From: an uncultured Prochlorococcus sp.
Lineage (GTDB): Bacteria; Cyanobacteriota; Cyanobacteriia; PCC-6307; Cyanobiaceae
DNA: 50,496 nt
Assembly (NCBI GenBank): GCA_902594875.1
Contig: CACJNU010000013.1
Coordinates: 1-50,496, forward strand
Direction of reading: 5' to 3'
The notes under the pieces were generated by a model. That model did no database searches and was not told where the DNA came from. It saw only the letters and a list, made by a program, of their open reading frames with translations. This document shows, piece after piece, positions 26,801-36,800 of this stretch (position 1 is its first letter; every line of letters begins with the position of its first letter). The translations under genes and the position numbers were made by a program.

Positions 26801-26806
26801 ATTATA
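26801..26806 (-). promoter_or_regulatory. Possible rpsF -10 box
   Basis: A perfect TATAAT on the minus strand lies in the 102-bp aroE-rpsF gap, about 88 bp upstream of the rpsF ATG. No matching -35 is seen. If used, it gives rpsF its own promoter and a leader of roughly 80 nt. Confidence 0.4.
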
Positions 26807-26815
26807 GGATCTTTT

Positions 26816-27676
26816 TTATAGATATTTTTTTAGTGCGTCGTTCATTACATGAAAAGGTACTTCTAAACCATCTGTCCAAAATGATATTGATTTTATTCCT
26901 TGAGCAACAAGCATTTCTAAACCATCTATAGTTACGCATCCTTTTCTGTCGCTAAATCTTAATAAAGGAGTTGGAGCAGGGTTATAGATTAAATCGTAAA
27001 CAATTGTTTGCGAGTTAAGAGAACTCCAAAAAGCTTCGCCATATGGTAAAACATTATTTTCATGTTTAGTTGTTTTCATTCCAACTGGTGTTGTATTTAC
27101 AATTAAGTCTGCTTCCTGAATTAAAATTTGGGCTTGATTATCGTTATTTAACAAACCCTGAAGTTGAATTTGATTATCAAAGTTTTTTATTAATTCATCT
27201 AGTGATGATTTGTTGCGTGATATTACTGAAATTGTTGAAAGATTTAAATTTATTAAACCTTGAATAACCGATCTTGCTGCGCCACCTGAGCCAAGAACTA
27301 TTGATTTTTTCTTTGCTAAGTTAATATTTTTTAATGGATAAATAAATCCATCTACATCGGTATTAGTTGCGCTCCATTCTTTTTCAGAATTTAATTTCAG
27401 CGTATTAATTGCCTTAAGTTTGTTCGCAATAGGGGAGATTTCACTACAAAGATTAAATACTTTTTCTTTGTGTGGAATTGTAATATTTAAACCTTTGCAA
27501 TTAATTTTTTTAAAAGAATTTAGAACTAATCCTAGATTTTCATCTTTACAAGGTACCGCAATATAGATTAAATCTAAACCTAAATATTTAAAAGCAGCAT
27601 TTTGCATAATTGGTGACAAAGAATGGCTTACTGGATTGCCAATTAATGCTATGAAAGATGTCTTACTTGAAATCAT
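26816..27676 (-). CDS. aroE: Shikimate dehydrogenase
   Basis: NADPH-dependent reduction of 3-dehydroshikimate in aromatic amino acid synthesis. I choose the ATG at 27676-27674, giving 286 residues beginning MISSKTSFIALIGNPVSHSL; the frame extends upstream to a GTG (27721), but that segment has no family similarity. The catalytic Lys is in NITIPHKE, the Asp in NTDVDGF, and the NADP loop is VLGSGGAARSV. The C-terminal MLVAQGIKSISFWT matches the family end. It is divergent from dnaK with a 117-bp gap once both starts are corrected. Confidence 0.93.
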   Translation of the reverse strand: MISSKTSFIALIGNPVSHSLSPIMQNAAFKYLGLDLIYIAVPCKDENLGLVLNSFKKINCKGLNITIPHKEKVFNLCSEISPIANKLKAINTLKLNSEKEWSATNTDVDGFIYPLKNINLAKKKSIVLGSGGAARSVIQGLINLNLSTISVISRNKSSLDELIKNFDNQIQLQGLLNNDNQAQILIQEADLIVNTTPVGMKTTKHENNVLPYGEAFWSSLNSQTIVYDLIYNPAPTPLLRFSDRKGCVTIDGLEMLVAQGIKSISFWTDGLEVPFHVMNDALKKYL

Positions 27677-27793
27677 GTTTGAAATTTTTTCTATAAGAAT
27701 AATGCTCTGTTCGGGAACCACACCCCGTCTTTGAGTAACAATAATGACGTTAATGACCGATTATGGAGAATAACAAATATCGAGAATTTACCC

Positions 27794-29701
27794 ATGGGTA
27801 AGGTTGTAGGAATTGATTTAGGAACAACTAATAGTTGTGTGGCCGTAATGGAAGGCGGTAAACCTACTGTAATAGCAAATGCTGAGGGTTTCAGAACTAC
27901 TCCATCAGTTGTTGCATATACAAAAAATCAAGATCAGCTTGTTGGACAAATAGCAAAAAGACAAGCTGTAATGAACCCTGAAAATACTTTTTACTCTGCA
28001 AAACGTTTTGTTGGTAGAAGGGTTGATGAAGTAAATGAAGAATCTAAAGAAGTAAGTTACTCTGTCGAAAAATCTGGTTCTAGTGTCAAATTAAAATGTC
28101 CTATATTAGATAAGCAGTTTTCCCCTGAAGAGGTAAGCTCTCAAGTTTTAAGAAAGTTAGCAGATGATGCAGGAAAATATCTTGGTGACAAAGTTACACA
28201 GGCTGTAATTACAGTTCCAGCTTATTTTAATGATTCCCAAAGACAGGCTACGAAAGATGCTGGAAAAATTGCAGGTTTGGAAGTTCTCAGAATTGTTAAT
28301 GAGCCAACCGCTGCCGCTTTAGCGTATGGTCTGGACAAAGAAAATGAAAAGATTCTTGTATTTGATTTAGGAGGAGGAACATTTGATGTTTCAGTTATTG
28401 AAGCTGGTGATGGAGTAACTGAAGTTTTATCTACATCCGGAGATACGCATTTAGGCGGTGATGATTTTGATAGATGCATCGTAGATCACTTAGCTAGTAC
28501 TTTTAAATCAAATGAGGGGATTGATCTCAGACAAGATAAGCAAGCTTTGCAAAGATTAACTGAAGCTGCAGAAAAAGCAAAAATAGAGCTCTCAAATGCC
28601 ACACAAAGTGAAATAAATTTACCTTTTATTACAGCCACGCCTGAAGGACCAAAGCATCTGGATTTGAACCTTACTAGAGCAAAGTTTGAGGAATTAGCAG
28701 CTTCTTTAATTGATAGGTGTAAGACTCCAGTTGAGAGAGCTATAAGTGATGCAAAAATTTCTACTAGTGAAATTGATGAAGTTGTTATGGTTGGAGGTTC
28801 CTCTAGAATACCCGCAGTTTTAGATTTAGTTAAAAAAATAATTGGTAAAGAACCAAATCAAACTGTTAATCCCGATGAAGTAGTAGCTGTTGGAGCTGCA
28901 ATTCAGGGAGGAGTTTTAGCAGGAGAGGTTAAAGATATATTGTTGCTTGACGTAACGCCACTTTCTCTAGGAGTAGAGACTTTAGGGGGAGTAATGACAA
29001 AAATGATAAATCGAAATACTACAGTACCTACGAAGAAATCTGAAACATATTCAACTGCTGTAGACGGTCAAACAAATGTTGAAATACACGTTTTACAGGG
29101 TGAAAGAGAAATGGCTTCAGATAATAAAAGCTTAGGAACTTTTAGACTGGATGGCATACCTTCAGCACCAAGAGGTGTGCCGCAAATTGAAGTTACATTT
29201 GATATCGATGCAAATGGAATTCTTAGTGTTACTGCTAAAGATAAAGGAAGCGGTAAAGAGCAAAGTATTTCTATCACTGGCGCTTCAACTCTATCTGATA
29301 ATGAAGTAGAAAAAATGGTAAAAGATGCTGAATCAAATGCATCTGCAGATAAGGAAAAAAGAGAAAAAATTGATTTAAAAAATCAAGCTGAAACACTTGT
29401 ATATCAGACAGAAAAGCAACTTGGTGAATTAGGAGACAAGATTGATGCTGCAGCAAAGTCTAAAGTTGAAGAAAAAAGTAATGCTTTAAAAGAGGCAACT
29501 TCAAAAGAAGATTATGATTCAATGAAAAAACTTCTTGAAGAACTTCAGCAAGAACTTTATGCAGTTGGTTCATCTGTTTATCAGCAACCAGGCAATCAGC
29601 CACCATCACCTGGCTCAGCGGACGGTCCTGATCAAAGTGATTCAAAAGAAAAAGGTGGAGATGATGTAATTGATGCAGACTTTACTGAAACGAAAGATTA
29701 A
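27794..29701 (+). CDS. dnaK: Molecular chaperone DnaK (Hsp70)
   Basis: ATP-dependent chaperone working with DnaJ and GrpE. I choose the ATG at 27794, giving 635 residues starting [20 protein letters not shown]; the open frame extends 21 codons upstream to a TTG, but Hsp70 proteins begin at this point. The ATPase domain (about 1-385) has phosphate loops GTTNSC and [11 protein letters not shown] and the segment [11 protein letters not shown]. The linker is [19 protein letters not shown], followed by substrate-binding and lid regions and the C-terminal [13 protein letters not shown]. Length and C terminus match the DnaK2 class of cyanobacteria. Its stop overlaps the convergent oxidase gene by 4 bp. 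Confidence 0.97.
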   Translation: MGKVVGIDLGTTNSCVAVMEGGKPTVIANAEGFRTTPSVVAYTKNQDQLVGQIAKRQAVMNPENTFYSAKRFVGRRVDEVNEESKEVSYSVEKSGSSVKLKCPILDKQFSPEEVSSQVLRKLADDAGKYLGDKVTQAVITVPAYFNDSQRQATKDAGKIAGLEVLRIVNEPTAAALAYGLDKENEKILVFDLGGGTFDVSVIEAGDGVTEVLSTSGDTHLGGDDFDRCIVDHLASTFKSNEGIDLRQDKQALQRLTEAAEKAKIELSNATQSEINLPFITATPEGPKHLDLNLTRAKFEELAASLIDRCKTPVERAISDAKISTSEIDEVVMVGGSSRIPAVLDLVKKIIGKEPNQTVNPDEVVAVGAAIQGGVLAGEVKDILLLDVTPLSLGVETLGGVMTKMINRNTTVPTKKSETYSTAVDGQTNVEIHVLQGEREMASDNKSLGTFRLDGIPSAPRGVPQIEVTFDIDANGILSVTAKDKGSGKEQSISITGASTLSDNEVEKMVKDAESNASADKEKREKIDLKNQAETLVYQTEKQLGELGDKIDAAAKSKVEEKSNALKEATSKEDYDSMKKLLEELQQELYAVGSSVYQQPGNQPPSPGSADGPDQSDSKEKGGDDVIDADFTETKD

Positions 29702-30780
29702 TAAAGGTAATTTTTAACTTCATTAGTAATCCATTTAGAGCAAGCAGGAGCTAATAAAAACCCATTTTTATAAAAACCTGTACATAAAATTAGTCCATCT
29801 TCAAAATTTTTCATTATTGGTGAAGGTTCACCATCTGGTTTTGACCTTATTCCATACCATTTTTTAGAAATTTTTCCTTTTATAAGCCAATTTGGTGTTT
29901 TATCGAGAAAATCTGTGAGTTTTTCGAATATATTTTCTTCTGGCTTAGTGCTATACTCGTCAGTTGATCCAATAATTAGCTTATTTTTTGATTTTGGAAT
30001 TATATTTTTGCCATTTATGTTGAATTGTTTTGGGAGTGATAATAAATCAACTTCTGCATCATTTATATCAATTTCCATAGCTTGACCTAAAACAGGTTTT
30101 AATTTGATGTTGTGAGATAAGTTATCTAACAAATCAAGCGCTTTAAGTGAATTACACAAAATAACTATGTCAGATTTGATGTTTTCATTATTCCTTGTAG
30201 TAGAAATCCATTGATTGTTTGATTTTTTGATTTTTATTATTTCTCCCTCTAAAAAATTTACTTTTTTATATTTGAGATATTTATCTAATGTTTTTAGTAA
30301 CGACAAAGCATTTATTCTTCCATCTTGAAAGGATATTATTCCTTTTAAATTTTTTGTTTGGAAAGCTTTATTTATATTCTTGATAAATATTGAGTCTCTT
30401 TCTAAAATTCGTAAGTTTAGATCATTATTTTCATGAATAAATTTCTCTAATTTTTTAAACTTTTCTTTATTAGTAGTTAGTTGTATTAATGGTTTCTCGA
30501 TATTTAATTCATAATTAAATTTTTGCAGGAATGTAATCCATTGTGGCCATAATTCAATGCTTTGTTTCCTGAGATCCCAACTTCTACCTCTTCTTTTTTG
30601 ATATATATTACCCATCAGCAAGCCTAAAGCTGCATTGCTACTATTTTGATGTTGAGTTGGATCTACTATTGTTACTTGGAAACCCAATTCTGATAATTCT
30701 AAGGCATTGAATTTTCCAATAATGCCTGATCCAATAATAACTATGCGTCCTAATTGAAAATTTTCTTTTAAGCTTTTCAT
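29698..30780 (-). CDS. FAD-dependent amine oxidase, ThiO/DAO family
   Basis: A 360-residue flavoprotein related to glycine oxidase and D-amino acid oxidases. The FAD-binding Rossmann motif is [20 protein letters not shown] (about 14-33) with an acidic strand end TIVDP. Further family features are [14 protein letters not shown] and the C-terminal FAD contact [20 protein letters not shown]. In cyanobacteria ThiO supplies dehydroglycine for thiamine synthesis, but substrate residues cannot be confirmed here, so a different amino acid may be oxidised. The ATG is at 30780, and the gene is divergent from purU across 49 bp. Confidence 0.85.
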   Translation of the reverse strand: MKSLKENFQLGRIVIIGSGIIGKFNALELSELGFQVTIVDPTQHQNSSNAALGLLMGNIYQKRRGRSWDLRKQSIELWPQWITFLQKFNYELNIEKPLIQLTTNKEKFKKLEKFIHENNDLNLRILERDSIFIKNINKAFQTKNLKGIISFQDGRINALSLLKTLDKYLKYKKVNFLEGEIIKIKKSNNQWISTTRNNENIKSDIVILCNSLKALDLLDNLSHNIKLKPVLGQAMEIDINDAEVDLLSLPKQFNINGKNIIPKSKNKLIIGSTDEYSTKPEENIFEKLTDFLDKTPNWLIKGKISKKWYGIRSKPDGEPSPIMKNFEDGLILCTGFYKNGFLLAPACSKWITNEVKNYLY

Positions 30781-30829
30781 TGATATATTAGTTATACTTG
30801 CTTATTTGACTTAATAGTTAAAGATTTTT

Positions 30830-31684
30830 TTGGAACATCCTTCAATTATATTCAAAATTGTTTGTCCCGATCGTCCTGGACTTGTAAGTTTGCTTACAAG
30901 TTGGATTTCAAATTATGGCGGCAACATAAAACACTCTGATCATCATACAGATCAAGATGCGGGTTTGTTTCTTAGTCGAATTGAATGGAATAGTAAAAAT
31001 GTATCATTTAATAGAGATGAAATTTATAAAGAATTTGAAAAAATTGCAGATGAAGTAAATGGAAAATTTAACGTAAATTATTCTGATGAAGTTCCAAATG
31101 TTGCTATTTTCGTGAGTAAACAAAATCATTGTTTGATTGATTTACTTTGGCGAGTAAGAAATGGTGAACTCAAAATGAAAGTGCCCTTAATAATTTCAAA
31201 CCATCCTGATCTTGAAAATATTGCAAATGACTTTAATGCAAAATTTGTCCATATTGATACCTTTAATATTGATAAATCTATTGTTGAAGATCAATTTTTA
31301 AATTTATTACAAGAATATGAAATTGATTTTGTTGTATTAGCCAAATATATGCAAATTTTGAGTGACTCTTTTTTAAAAAAGTTTTCTTCAATAATAAATA
31401 TTCATCATTCTTTCTTACCTGCATTTAAGGGCGGGCAACCATATCATCGAGCATGGAAGAGAGGTGTTAAATTAATTGGTGCTACAGCTCATTATGTTAC
31501 TGAAGATCTGGATGAAGGCCCGATAATAGAGCAATGTACTGTTAATGTAAGTCATAGGGATGAAGTTGATGATTTGATTAGAAAAGGAAGAGATATTGAA
31601 AGAATAGCTCTAGCAAGAGCGGTTAGATTACATTTGAATCATCAAGTTTTTGTATATAACAGCAAAACTGCTGTTTTTGATTGA
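30830..31684 (+). CDS. purU: Formyltetrahydrofolate deformylase
   Basis: Hydrolyses 10-formyl-THF to THF and formate, balancing folate and one-carbon pools. The 284-residue protein has an N-terminal ACT domain (about 1-85; FKIVCPDRPGLVSLLTSWIS) and a C-terminal formyl-transfer fold with catalytic Asn, His and Asp in INIHHSFLPAFKGGQPYHRA, IGATAHYVTEDLDEGPII. The start appears to be TTG (30830-30832), since no ATG or GTG is in frame before the ACT strand. A stem-loop with T-run overlaps the 3' end (31658-31678). The convergent CLC gene ends 10 bp away. Confidence 0.93.
   Translation: MEHPSIIFKIVCPDRPGLVSLLTSWISNYGGNIKHSDHHTDQDAGLFLSRIEWNSKNVSFNRDEIYKEFEKIADEVNGKFNVNYSDEVPNVAIFVSKQNHCLIDLLWRVRNGELKMKVPLIISNHPDLENIANDFNAKFVHIDTFNIDKSIVEDQFLNLLQEYEIDFVVLAKYMQILSDSFLKKFSSIINIHHSFLPAFKGGQPYHRAWKRGVKLIGATAHYVTEDLDEGPIIEQCTVNVSHRDEVDDLIRKGRDIERIALARAVRLHLNHQVFVYNSKTAVFD
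31658..31678 (+). terminator. Stem-loop and T-run at the purU 3' end
   Basis: AACAGCA (31658-31664) and TGCTGTT (31669-31675) form a 7-bp stem with loop AAAC, followed by more T residues. It lies entirely within the last codons of purU, before the TGA. The stem contains three G:C pairs, so it is weaker than a classical terminator, but it is one of the few visible candidates in this compact region. Confidence 0.4.
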
Positions 31685-31694
31685 TGATAGTTTT

Positions 31695-33053
31695 TTAGTC
31701 TTCTAATTCTATTTGTATTTGTCTTTCATAAATTGATTCTTCATTAAAAGCTCTTGCTATCAAGAAACTTGCAATGCAGCTTATTAAGACAGGTTTCATT
31801 ATTAATAAATTTTTTGTTAAAGCAAAAGCTAAAAACATAGCTGTTATTGGTGTTCTCGAACATCCTGCTACGAATGCTCCCATTCCCGCAAAAATGTATG
31901 TACTAGGTGCATGCCCTGTCGCAATTTCTACCCAGCTCCCCATTATGAGTCCTATTGACCCTCCTAAAGTAAGCATTGGATAGAATAATCCTCCAGGAGC
32001 TCCGGATGCTGCAGCTAAACCTGTCGTGATAAATAATACTAAAACTGCTAATAAAGCAATTTCAATACTTGTATTTTGTTCAGCTATGATTTTCTGTAAT
32101 TGATCTAAATTATGAAATGTACTGGGTAAACAAGAATAGATACTTCCTAAAATAAATCCACAGATACTCATTTTTAAAACAAATTTATTTTTATACCATT
32201 TTTTCCCAAGATTTTGCATTAATAAAACATATCTGCTGTACAATTCCGCAAAGATTCCAATAATTATTCCTAGTAAAACTAAGTAAAAAAAATCTATAGG
32301 TAAGAAAAAAACTGATGGGTCATATTCTTTTTGGATCAAAAATCCGAGGTTAAAATCAAAGCCTCCTGCTTTAGGATCTAAACCCAAGGCTTGAATAATA
32401 TCTGCAGATGAATCTGCAATGAAAGTTGTAATTATTACTAATAGTAAAATTACTGGTCTAGCAGAGTTTAATAACTCTTCTATTGCATAGACAAACCCCC
32501 CTAATGGAGCGCTAAATACTGCAGCTATTCCAGCACCACCACCTGCTGCTACTATTACTCTTCTGAAAGCTGTAGGAGCTTTGAGCCACTTGGCCATTTG
32601 CCAAGCTACTGATCCACCCATTTGAACTGATGGACCTTCTGGTCCCAAAGGGAATCCACTACCAATAGCAATTATTCCTGATATGAGCTTTACTAATCCT
32701 ACTTTTAAATTCATTGGAACTTTTTTATGCCTTAAGAATCCCATGATTTGACTCACACCTGAACCTTTAGCAGCAGGTGCTATATTTTTGATCAAATATC
32801 CTGCCATAGCTCCTCCTAGAGTTCCAAAAATAGGTAAAACTGCAATAGAAGGTAATTGGTCTAATAATGCTAATCTCCAATTATTAATAAAATAGATTCC
32901 AGTTTTAAAAAATATGCTTGTAATCGAGGCTCCTAAACCTGTTAATAAGAGCGAAAATACAACGACTAGAGATCTTTGTTTTAATAATTTTTTGATGCTA
33001 CGAGAAGAATTATTGCTTGTTTTTCGAATATTATCTTTTATTAGGTTTGGCAT
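31695..33053 (-). CDS. CLC-family chloride transporter
   Basis: A 452-residue membrane protein with the internal-repeat CLC fold. Selectivity segments are AAKGSGVSQIMGFL (equivalent to GSGIP), GPEGPSVQMGG with the gating glutamate Glu139, and GAPGGLFYPMLTLGG. The internal proton glutamate of exchangers is matched by Glu193 in FVYAIEELLN, so it is more likely a Cl-/H+ antiporter than a passive channel. There are no C-terminal CBS domains. The N-terminal 25 residues are polar and basic. The start ATG is at 33053. The acnB stop is 9 bp upstream on the same strand. Confidence 0.9.
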   Translation of the reverse strand: MPNLIKDNIRKTSNNSSRSIKKLLKQRSLVVVFSLLLTGLGASITSIFFKTGIYFINNWRLALLDQLPSIAVLPIFGTLGGAMAGYLIKNIAPAAKGSGVSQIMGFLRHKKVPMNLKVGLVKLISGIIAIGSGFPLGPEGPSVQMGGSVAWQMAKWLKAPTAFRRVIVAAGGGAGIAAVFSAPLGGFVYAIEELLNSARPVILLLVIITTFIADSSADIIQALGLDPKAGGFDFNLGFLIQKEYDPSVFFLPIDFFYLVLLGIIIGIFAELYSRYVLLMQNLGKKWYKNKFVLKMSICGFILGSIYSCLPSTFHNLDQLQKIIAEQNTSIEIALLAVLVLFITTGLAAASGAPGGLFYPMLTLGGSIGLIMGSWVEIATGHAPSTYIFAGMGAFVAGCSRTPITAMFLAFALTKNLLIMKPVLISCIASFLIARAFNEESIYERQIQIELED

Positions 33054-33062
33054 AGTCCATGG

Positions 33063-35636
33063 TTACTTTGACAAGCTGAAATCTTGTATTTCATCAAATT
33101 GAAGATAACGATAAAGTTCCTCTGAATATGGATTAATTTTATTTTTAGTAATATCCTGATATTCTTCTATTTCAGGTATTTTTCCAAGTAGTGCGCACAC
33201 TGCTGCTAATTCTGCACTCCCTAAAAATACTTGAGCATTCTTACCAAGTCTATTGTCAAAATTTCTTGTACTAGTAGAAAATACTACAGAACCTTCATCT
33301 ACTCTGGCTTGATTTCCCATACATAATGAACAGCCTGGCAACTCTAATCTTGCACCACATTCTTCGAATATTTTATAATATCCTTCAGCTTTTAGAGTTT
33401 CTTCATCCATTTTTGTTGGCGGACAAATCCACAATTTAGCTTTTAAATTTTGAACACCTTCAAGAACTTTAGCAGCGGCCCTGTAATGGCCAATATTCGT
33501 CATGCAAGAACCTATAAAAACCTCGTCAATGTTTGTATTTGCAACATCAGTGATTTCTTTTACATTATCTGGATCATTTGGGCAAGCAACTATAGGTTGT
33601 GTTACTTTTGCTAAATCAATTTCAATGATTTCTTCATACTTAGCGTTTGAATCTGGTTGAAGTAATGATGGTTTTTTCAACCAATTTTTCATATCATTTA
33701 TTCTTCTTGAAATTGATTTTGAATCTTGATAATTACTTTCAATCATTTTTTTTAGAAGGCAAATATTGCTTCTTAAGTATTCTTGTACAGTTTCTTGGGA
33801 TAAAAGTATAGTACTACCAGCGCATGATCGTTCTGCAGTAGCATCAGTAAGTTCAAAAGCTTGTTCAAGTTTTAGGTTTGGTAAACCCTCAATTTCCATA
33901 ATTTTCCCGTTGAATATATTTATCTTATTTTCTTTCTCAACAGTTAAGAGTCCTTTTTTAATTGCGAAGAGAGGGATTGCATTTACTAAATCTCTAAGAG
34001 TGATTCCTGGTAATAATTCTCCCTTAAATTTAATCAGCACAGATTCTGGCATATTTAATGGCATTGACCCTATTGCAGCGGCAAAGGCAACAATGCCCGA
34101 GCCTCCAGGAAATGAAATGCCAAGAGGAAATCTAGTATGACTATCTCCACCTGTGCCAACAGTATCTGGGAGAAGCATTCTATTAAGCCAGCTATGAATT
34201 ATACCGTCTCCAGGTTTAAGAGCTACTCCACCTCTTTGAGATATAAAATCAGGTAATTCTTTATGGGTTACTAGATCTACTGGTTTAGGATAAGCAGCTG
34301 TATGACAAAAACTTTGCATTACTAAATCTGCAGTAAATCCTAAACAAGCTAGTTCTTTTAGCTCATCTCTAGTCATTGGCCCAGTAGTATCTTGACTACC
34401 AACTGTGGTCATAATTGGCTCACAGGTCATTCCTGGCCTTACTCCATCTAAACCGCATGCTTTCCCTACTATTTTTTGAGCTTGAGTAAAACCGGCATTA
34501 CTTTCGGTTGGATTTTGTGGTCTAGTAAATATTTCACTAGGTTGATAATCTAATTTATTTCTAATTTTGTCTGTAAGAGATCTTCCAATCATAAGATTAA
34601 TTCTTCCGCCAGCTTGAATTTCATCAGTAAGAGTTGATGGATACAATTTGAATTTGCTTATTAATTCTTCAGTATTTGAATCTTTTTCAATTTTTTTAAT
34701 AATGCCTGCATAAGGATATATTTTAATAATATCTCCTGTTTTCATTTGAGATACGTCAGCTTCTATTGGCAAAGCTCCTGAATCTTGTGCAGTATTAAAG
34801 AAAATTGGGGCTATTTTGCTACCAATTATTATTCCACCTGTTTTTTTGTTTGGAACAAAAGCAATATCTTCTCCTATATGCCAAATGAGTGAATTAATAG
34901 CAGATTTTCTAGAACTCCCTGTTCCAATAACATCTCCAACATAAGCTATTGGTAAATTTTGTTTTTTTAAATTATCAAGAATCTTTAGTCCATCAGGTTT
35001 TTTAAATTCCAACATAGCTAATGCGTGCATCGGAATATCCGGGCGTGTTGTTGCATGTACCGCTGGGGATAAGTCGTCTGTATTTGTTTCACCGTCAACT
35101 TTAAATACTAAACAAGTAATCTCCTTCTTCAGAACTTTTTTATTTTTGAACCATTCTGCATTTGCCCAACTATTTATAACCTCTTTTGCATAAAAATTTT
35201 TTTGAGATAATTCATAAATTTCATTAGCTGAGTCGTAAACAAGAATAATATTTTTTAAAACTTCTGCCGCTTTTTTAGCAAGTAAACTATTTTCTCCTTT
35301 CAGTATTTCAACCAAAGAATTCACATTATATCCGCCTATCATTGTTCCTAGTATTTCAATTGCTTTTTCGGGATTAATTGATTTGCAATATTTTTCGGAA
35401 TTAACAATAGCTGTAAGCCAGCTTGCTTTTACATAAGCAGCCTCATCAACTCCTGGCGGTACTCTATTTATTAGTAAATCAAGTAAATAAGAAGAATCGT
35501 AAGTACTATCTTGTTCCAATAATTTTGTAATACAATTTGTTTGCTCAGCATTTAAAGGTAAAGGAGGTATACCTTTGGTAGCTCTTTCAGCTACGTGATC
35601 TACATAATCTTTTAGCAATGTTTCCAAATTCTTCAT
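33063..35636 (-). CDS. acnB: Aconitate hydratase B
   Basis: Iron-sulfur isomerase interconverting citrate and isocitrate; in cyanobacteria it feeds 2-oxoglutarate synthesis for nitrogen assimilation. The 857-residue protein has the AcnB order, with the HEAT-like domain first (about 1-160), then the swivel domain (TDDLSPAVHATTRPDIPMHA, about 180-199), then the catalytic domains. Cluster cysteines are in FIGSCMTNIGHYRAA and LPGCSLCMGNQARV; SFCHTAAYP and GGDSHTRFPLGISF are active-site stretches. The start ATG is at 35636, divergent from the DAHP synthase gene across 97 bp. Confidence 0.96.
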   Translation of the reverse strand: MKNLETLLKDYVDHVAERATKGIPPLPLNAEQTNCITKLLEQDSTYDSSYLLDLLINRVPPGVDEAAYVKASWLTAIVNSEKYCKSINPEKAIEILGTMIGGYNVNSLVEILKGENSLLAKKAAEVLKNIILVYDSANEIYELSQKNFYAKEVINSWANAEWFKNKKVLKKEITCLVFKVDGETNTDDLSPAVHATTRPDIPMHALAMLEFKKPDGLKILDNLKKQNLPIAYVGDVIGTGSSRKSAINSLIWHIGEDIAFVPNKKTGGIIIGSKIAPIFFNTAQDSGALPIEADVSQMKTGDIIKIYPYAGIIKKIEKDSNTEELISKFKLYPSTLTDEIQAGGRINLMIGRSLTDKIRNKLDYQPSEIFTRPQNPTESNAGFTQAQKIVGKACGLDGVRPGMTCEPIMTTVGSQDTTGPMTRDELKELACLGFTADLVMQSFCHTAAYPKPVDLVTHKELPDFISQRGGVALKPGDGIIHSWLNRMLLPDTVGTGGDSHTRFPLGISFPGGSGIVAFAAAIGSMPLNMPESVLIKFKGELLPGITLRDLVNAIPLFAIKKGLLTVEKENKINIFNGKIMEIEGLPNLKLEQAFELTDATAERSCAGSTILLSQETVQEYLRSNICLLKKMIESNYQDSKSISRRINDMKNWLKKPSLLQPDSNAKYEEIIEIDLAKVTQPIVACPNDPDNVKEITDVANTNIDEVFIGSCMTNIGHYRAAAKVLEGVQNLKAKLWICPPTKMDEETLKAEGYYKIFEECGARLELPGCSLCMGNQARVDEGSVVFSTSTRNFDNRLGKNAQVFLGSAELAAVCALLGKIPEIEEYQDITKNKINPYSEELYRYLQFDEIQDFSLSK

Positions 35637-35733
35637 TAGTAAGGTTTAATGCCTAATCTATTGTTATTTTTAATATTGAAAAGGAGAGTATTCATAAATG
35701 CTTTTTTAAATATTCAAATTTCTTAATTAATCA

Positions 35734-36546
35734 ATGACGACATCATCAAATAATTCAGCTTTAGAAAAGACATCAGATTTACATGTTGTTGAAACACGTC
35801 CATTAATACCTCCAAGCAGATTACATAATGATATACCTTTAGATCACGCCTCTGCTAATACAGTATCTAATACAAGAAGATCGATACAAAATATTTTGCA
35901 TCATAATGATCAGAAGCTTCTAGTAATCGTTGGTCCATGTTCAATTCATGATCTAGAGGCGGCAAAGGAATATTCAAAATATATTCAAAACTTTCGAGAA
36001 ATTTATAAAGATAAATTAGAAATAATAATGAGAGTATATTTTGAGAAGCCAAGAACAACTATTGGTTGGAAGGGATTAATAAATGATCCTCATCTAGATG
36101 ATTCTTATGATATTAATACTGGTTTAAGAAGGGCAAGAAGTTTGCTTTCATATCTAGCAACTCGTGGGATACCTTCTGCTACAGAATTACTAGATCCAAT
36201 TGTTCCTCAATACATTGCCGATTTAATAAGTTGGACAGCTATAGGTGCCAGGACTACTGAAAGTCAAACTCATAGGGAAATGGCATCTGGATTATCTATG
36301 CCTATTGGCTTTAAAAATGGAACGGATGGTTCTTTTACAACTGCAATTAATGCAATGCAGTCAGCTTCAAAATCGCATCATTTCTTAGGTGTAAATGAAA
36401 ATGGAATGGCTTCTATTGTTAACACCACAGGAAATCCAGATGGACATATAGTTTTAAGGGGCGGGTCAAAAGGCCCAAATTTCGGAAGTGATCACGTTAA
36501 AAGAATTTCATCTGAATTGCAGCAATGTAATCTTCCCCAAAAGTGA
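35734..36546 (+). CDS. DAHP synthase, N-terminal three quarters (frame interrupted)
   Basis: AroFGH-type 3-deoxy-D-arabino-heptulosonate-7-phosphate synthase, the first step of the shikimate pathway. This 270-residue part carries the N-terminal extension, the metal-binding Cys69 in VGPCSIHD, the PEP/E4P segment MRVYFEKPRTTIGWKGLIND and PIGFKNGTDGS. The frame ends at TGA (36544-36546) immediately after LPQK, where the family continues with VMIDxSH. The rest is encoded in the -1 frame (next entry). Adding one base to the run CCCCAAAA at 36535-36542 would join the two parts perfectly. Neither part alone holds all four metal ligands. Confidence 0.9.
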   Translation: MTTSSNNSALEKTSDLHVVETRPLIPPSRLHNDIPLDHASANTVSNTRRSIQNILHHNDQKLLVIVGPCSIHDLEAAKEYSKYIQNFREIYKDKLEIIMRVYFEKPRTTIGWKGLINDPHLDDSYDINTGLRRARSLLSYLATRGIPSATELLDPIVPQYIADLISWTAIGARTTESQTHREMASGLSMPIGFKNGTDGSFTTAINAMQSASKSHHFLGVNENGMASIVNTTGNPDGHIVLRGGSKGPNFGSDHVKRISSELQQCNLPQK

Positions 36547-36800
36547 TGATTGATTGTAGTCATGGTAATTCCAATAAAGACTTCCGAAAGCAGTCGGAAG
36601 TGCTAAAAAATATAGCCTCTCAAATAAGCAATGGTGAAAAAAATATTTTAGGAGTTATGCTTGAAAGCCATTTGAAGGAGGGAAATCAAAAACTTTTAAA
36701 AAAAGAGAATCTCCAGTTTGGCAGAAGCATTACAGATGCATGCATAGATATAGAAACAACAAAAGAATTACTCGCTATTTTATATAATTCACTTAGATAG
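36546..36800 (+). CDS. DAHP synthase, C-terminal part in the -1 frame
   Basis: This 84-residue frame starts at ATG 36546-36548 (MIDCSHGNSNKDFRKQSEVL) and has the C-terminal family residues: His in DCSHGN, Glu in GVMLESHLKEGNQ and Asp in SITDACID, corresponding to three of the four metal ligands of E. coli AroG. The A of its ATG is the last base of the upstream TGA (TGATG), a classic reinitiation arrangement. Alternatives are a real one-base deletion, a sequencing or assembly error in the homopolymer, or programmed -1 slippage. The 3' end overlaps the convergent next gene by 8 bp. Confidence 0.85.
   Translation: MIDCSHGNSNKDFRKQSEVLKNIASQISNGEKNILGVMLESHLKEGNQKLLKKENLQFGRSITDACIDIETTKELLAILYNSLR

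Noticed and set aside
27677..27721. Upstream GTG extension of aroE
   Set aside because: Shikimate dehydrogenases begin near the internal Met; the extra residues are not family-like.
27731..27793. Upstream TTG extension of dnaK by 21 codons
   Set aside because: Hsp70 proteins start at [10 protein letters not shown]; the extension has no similarity and would fill the divergent promoter region.
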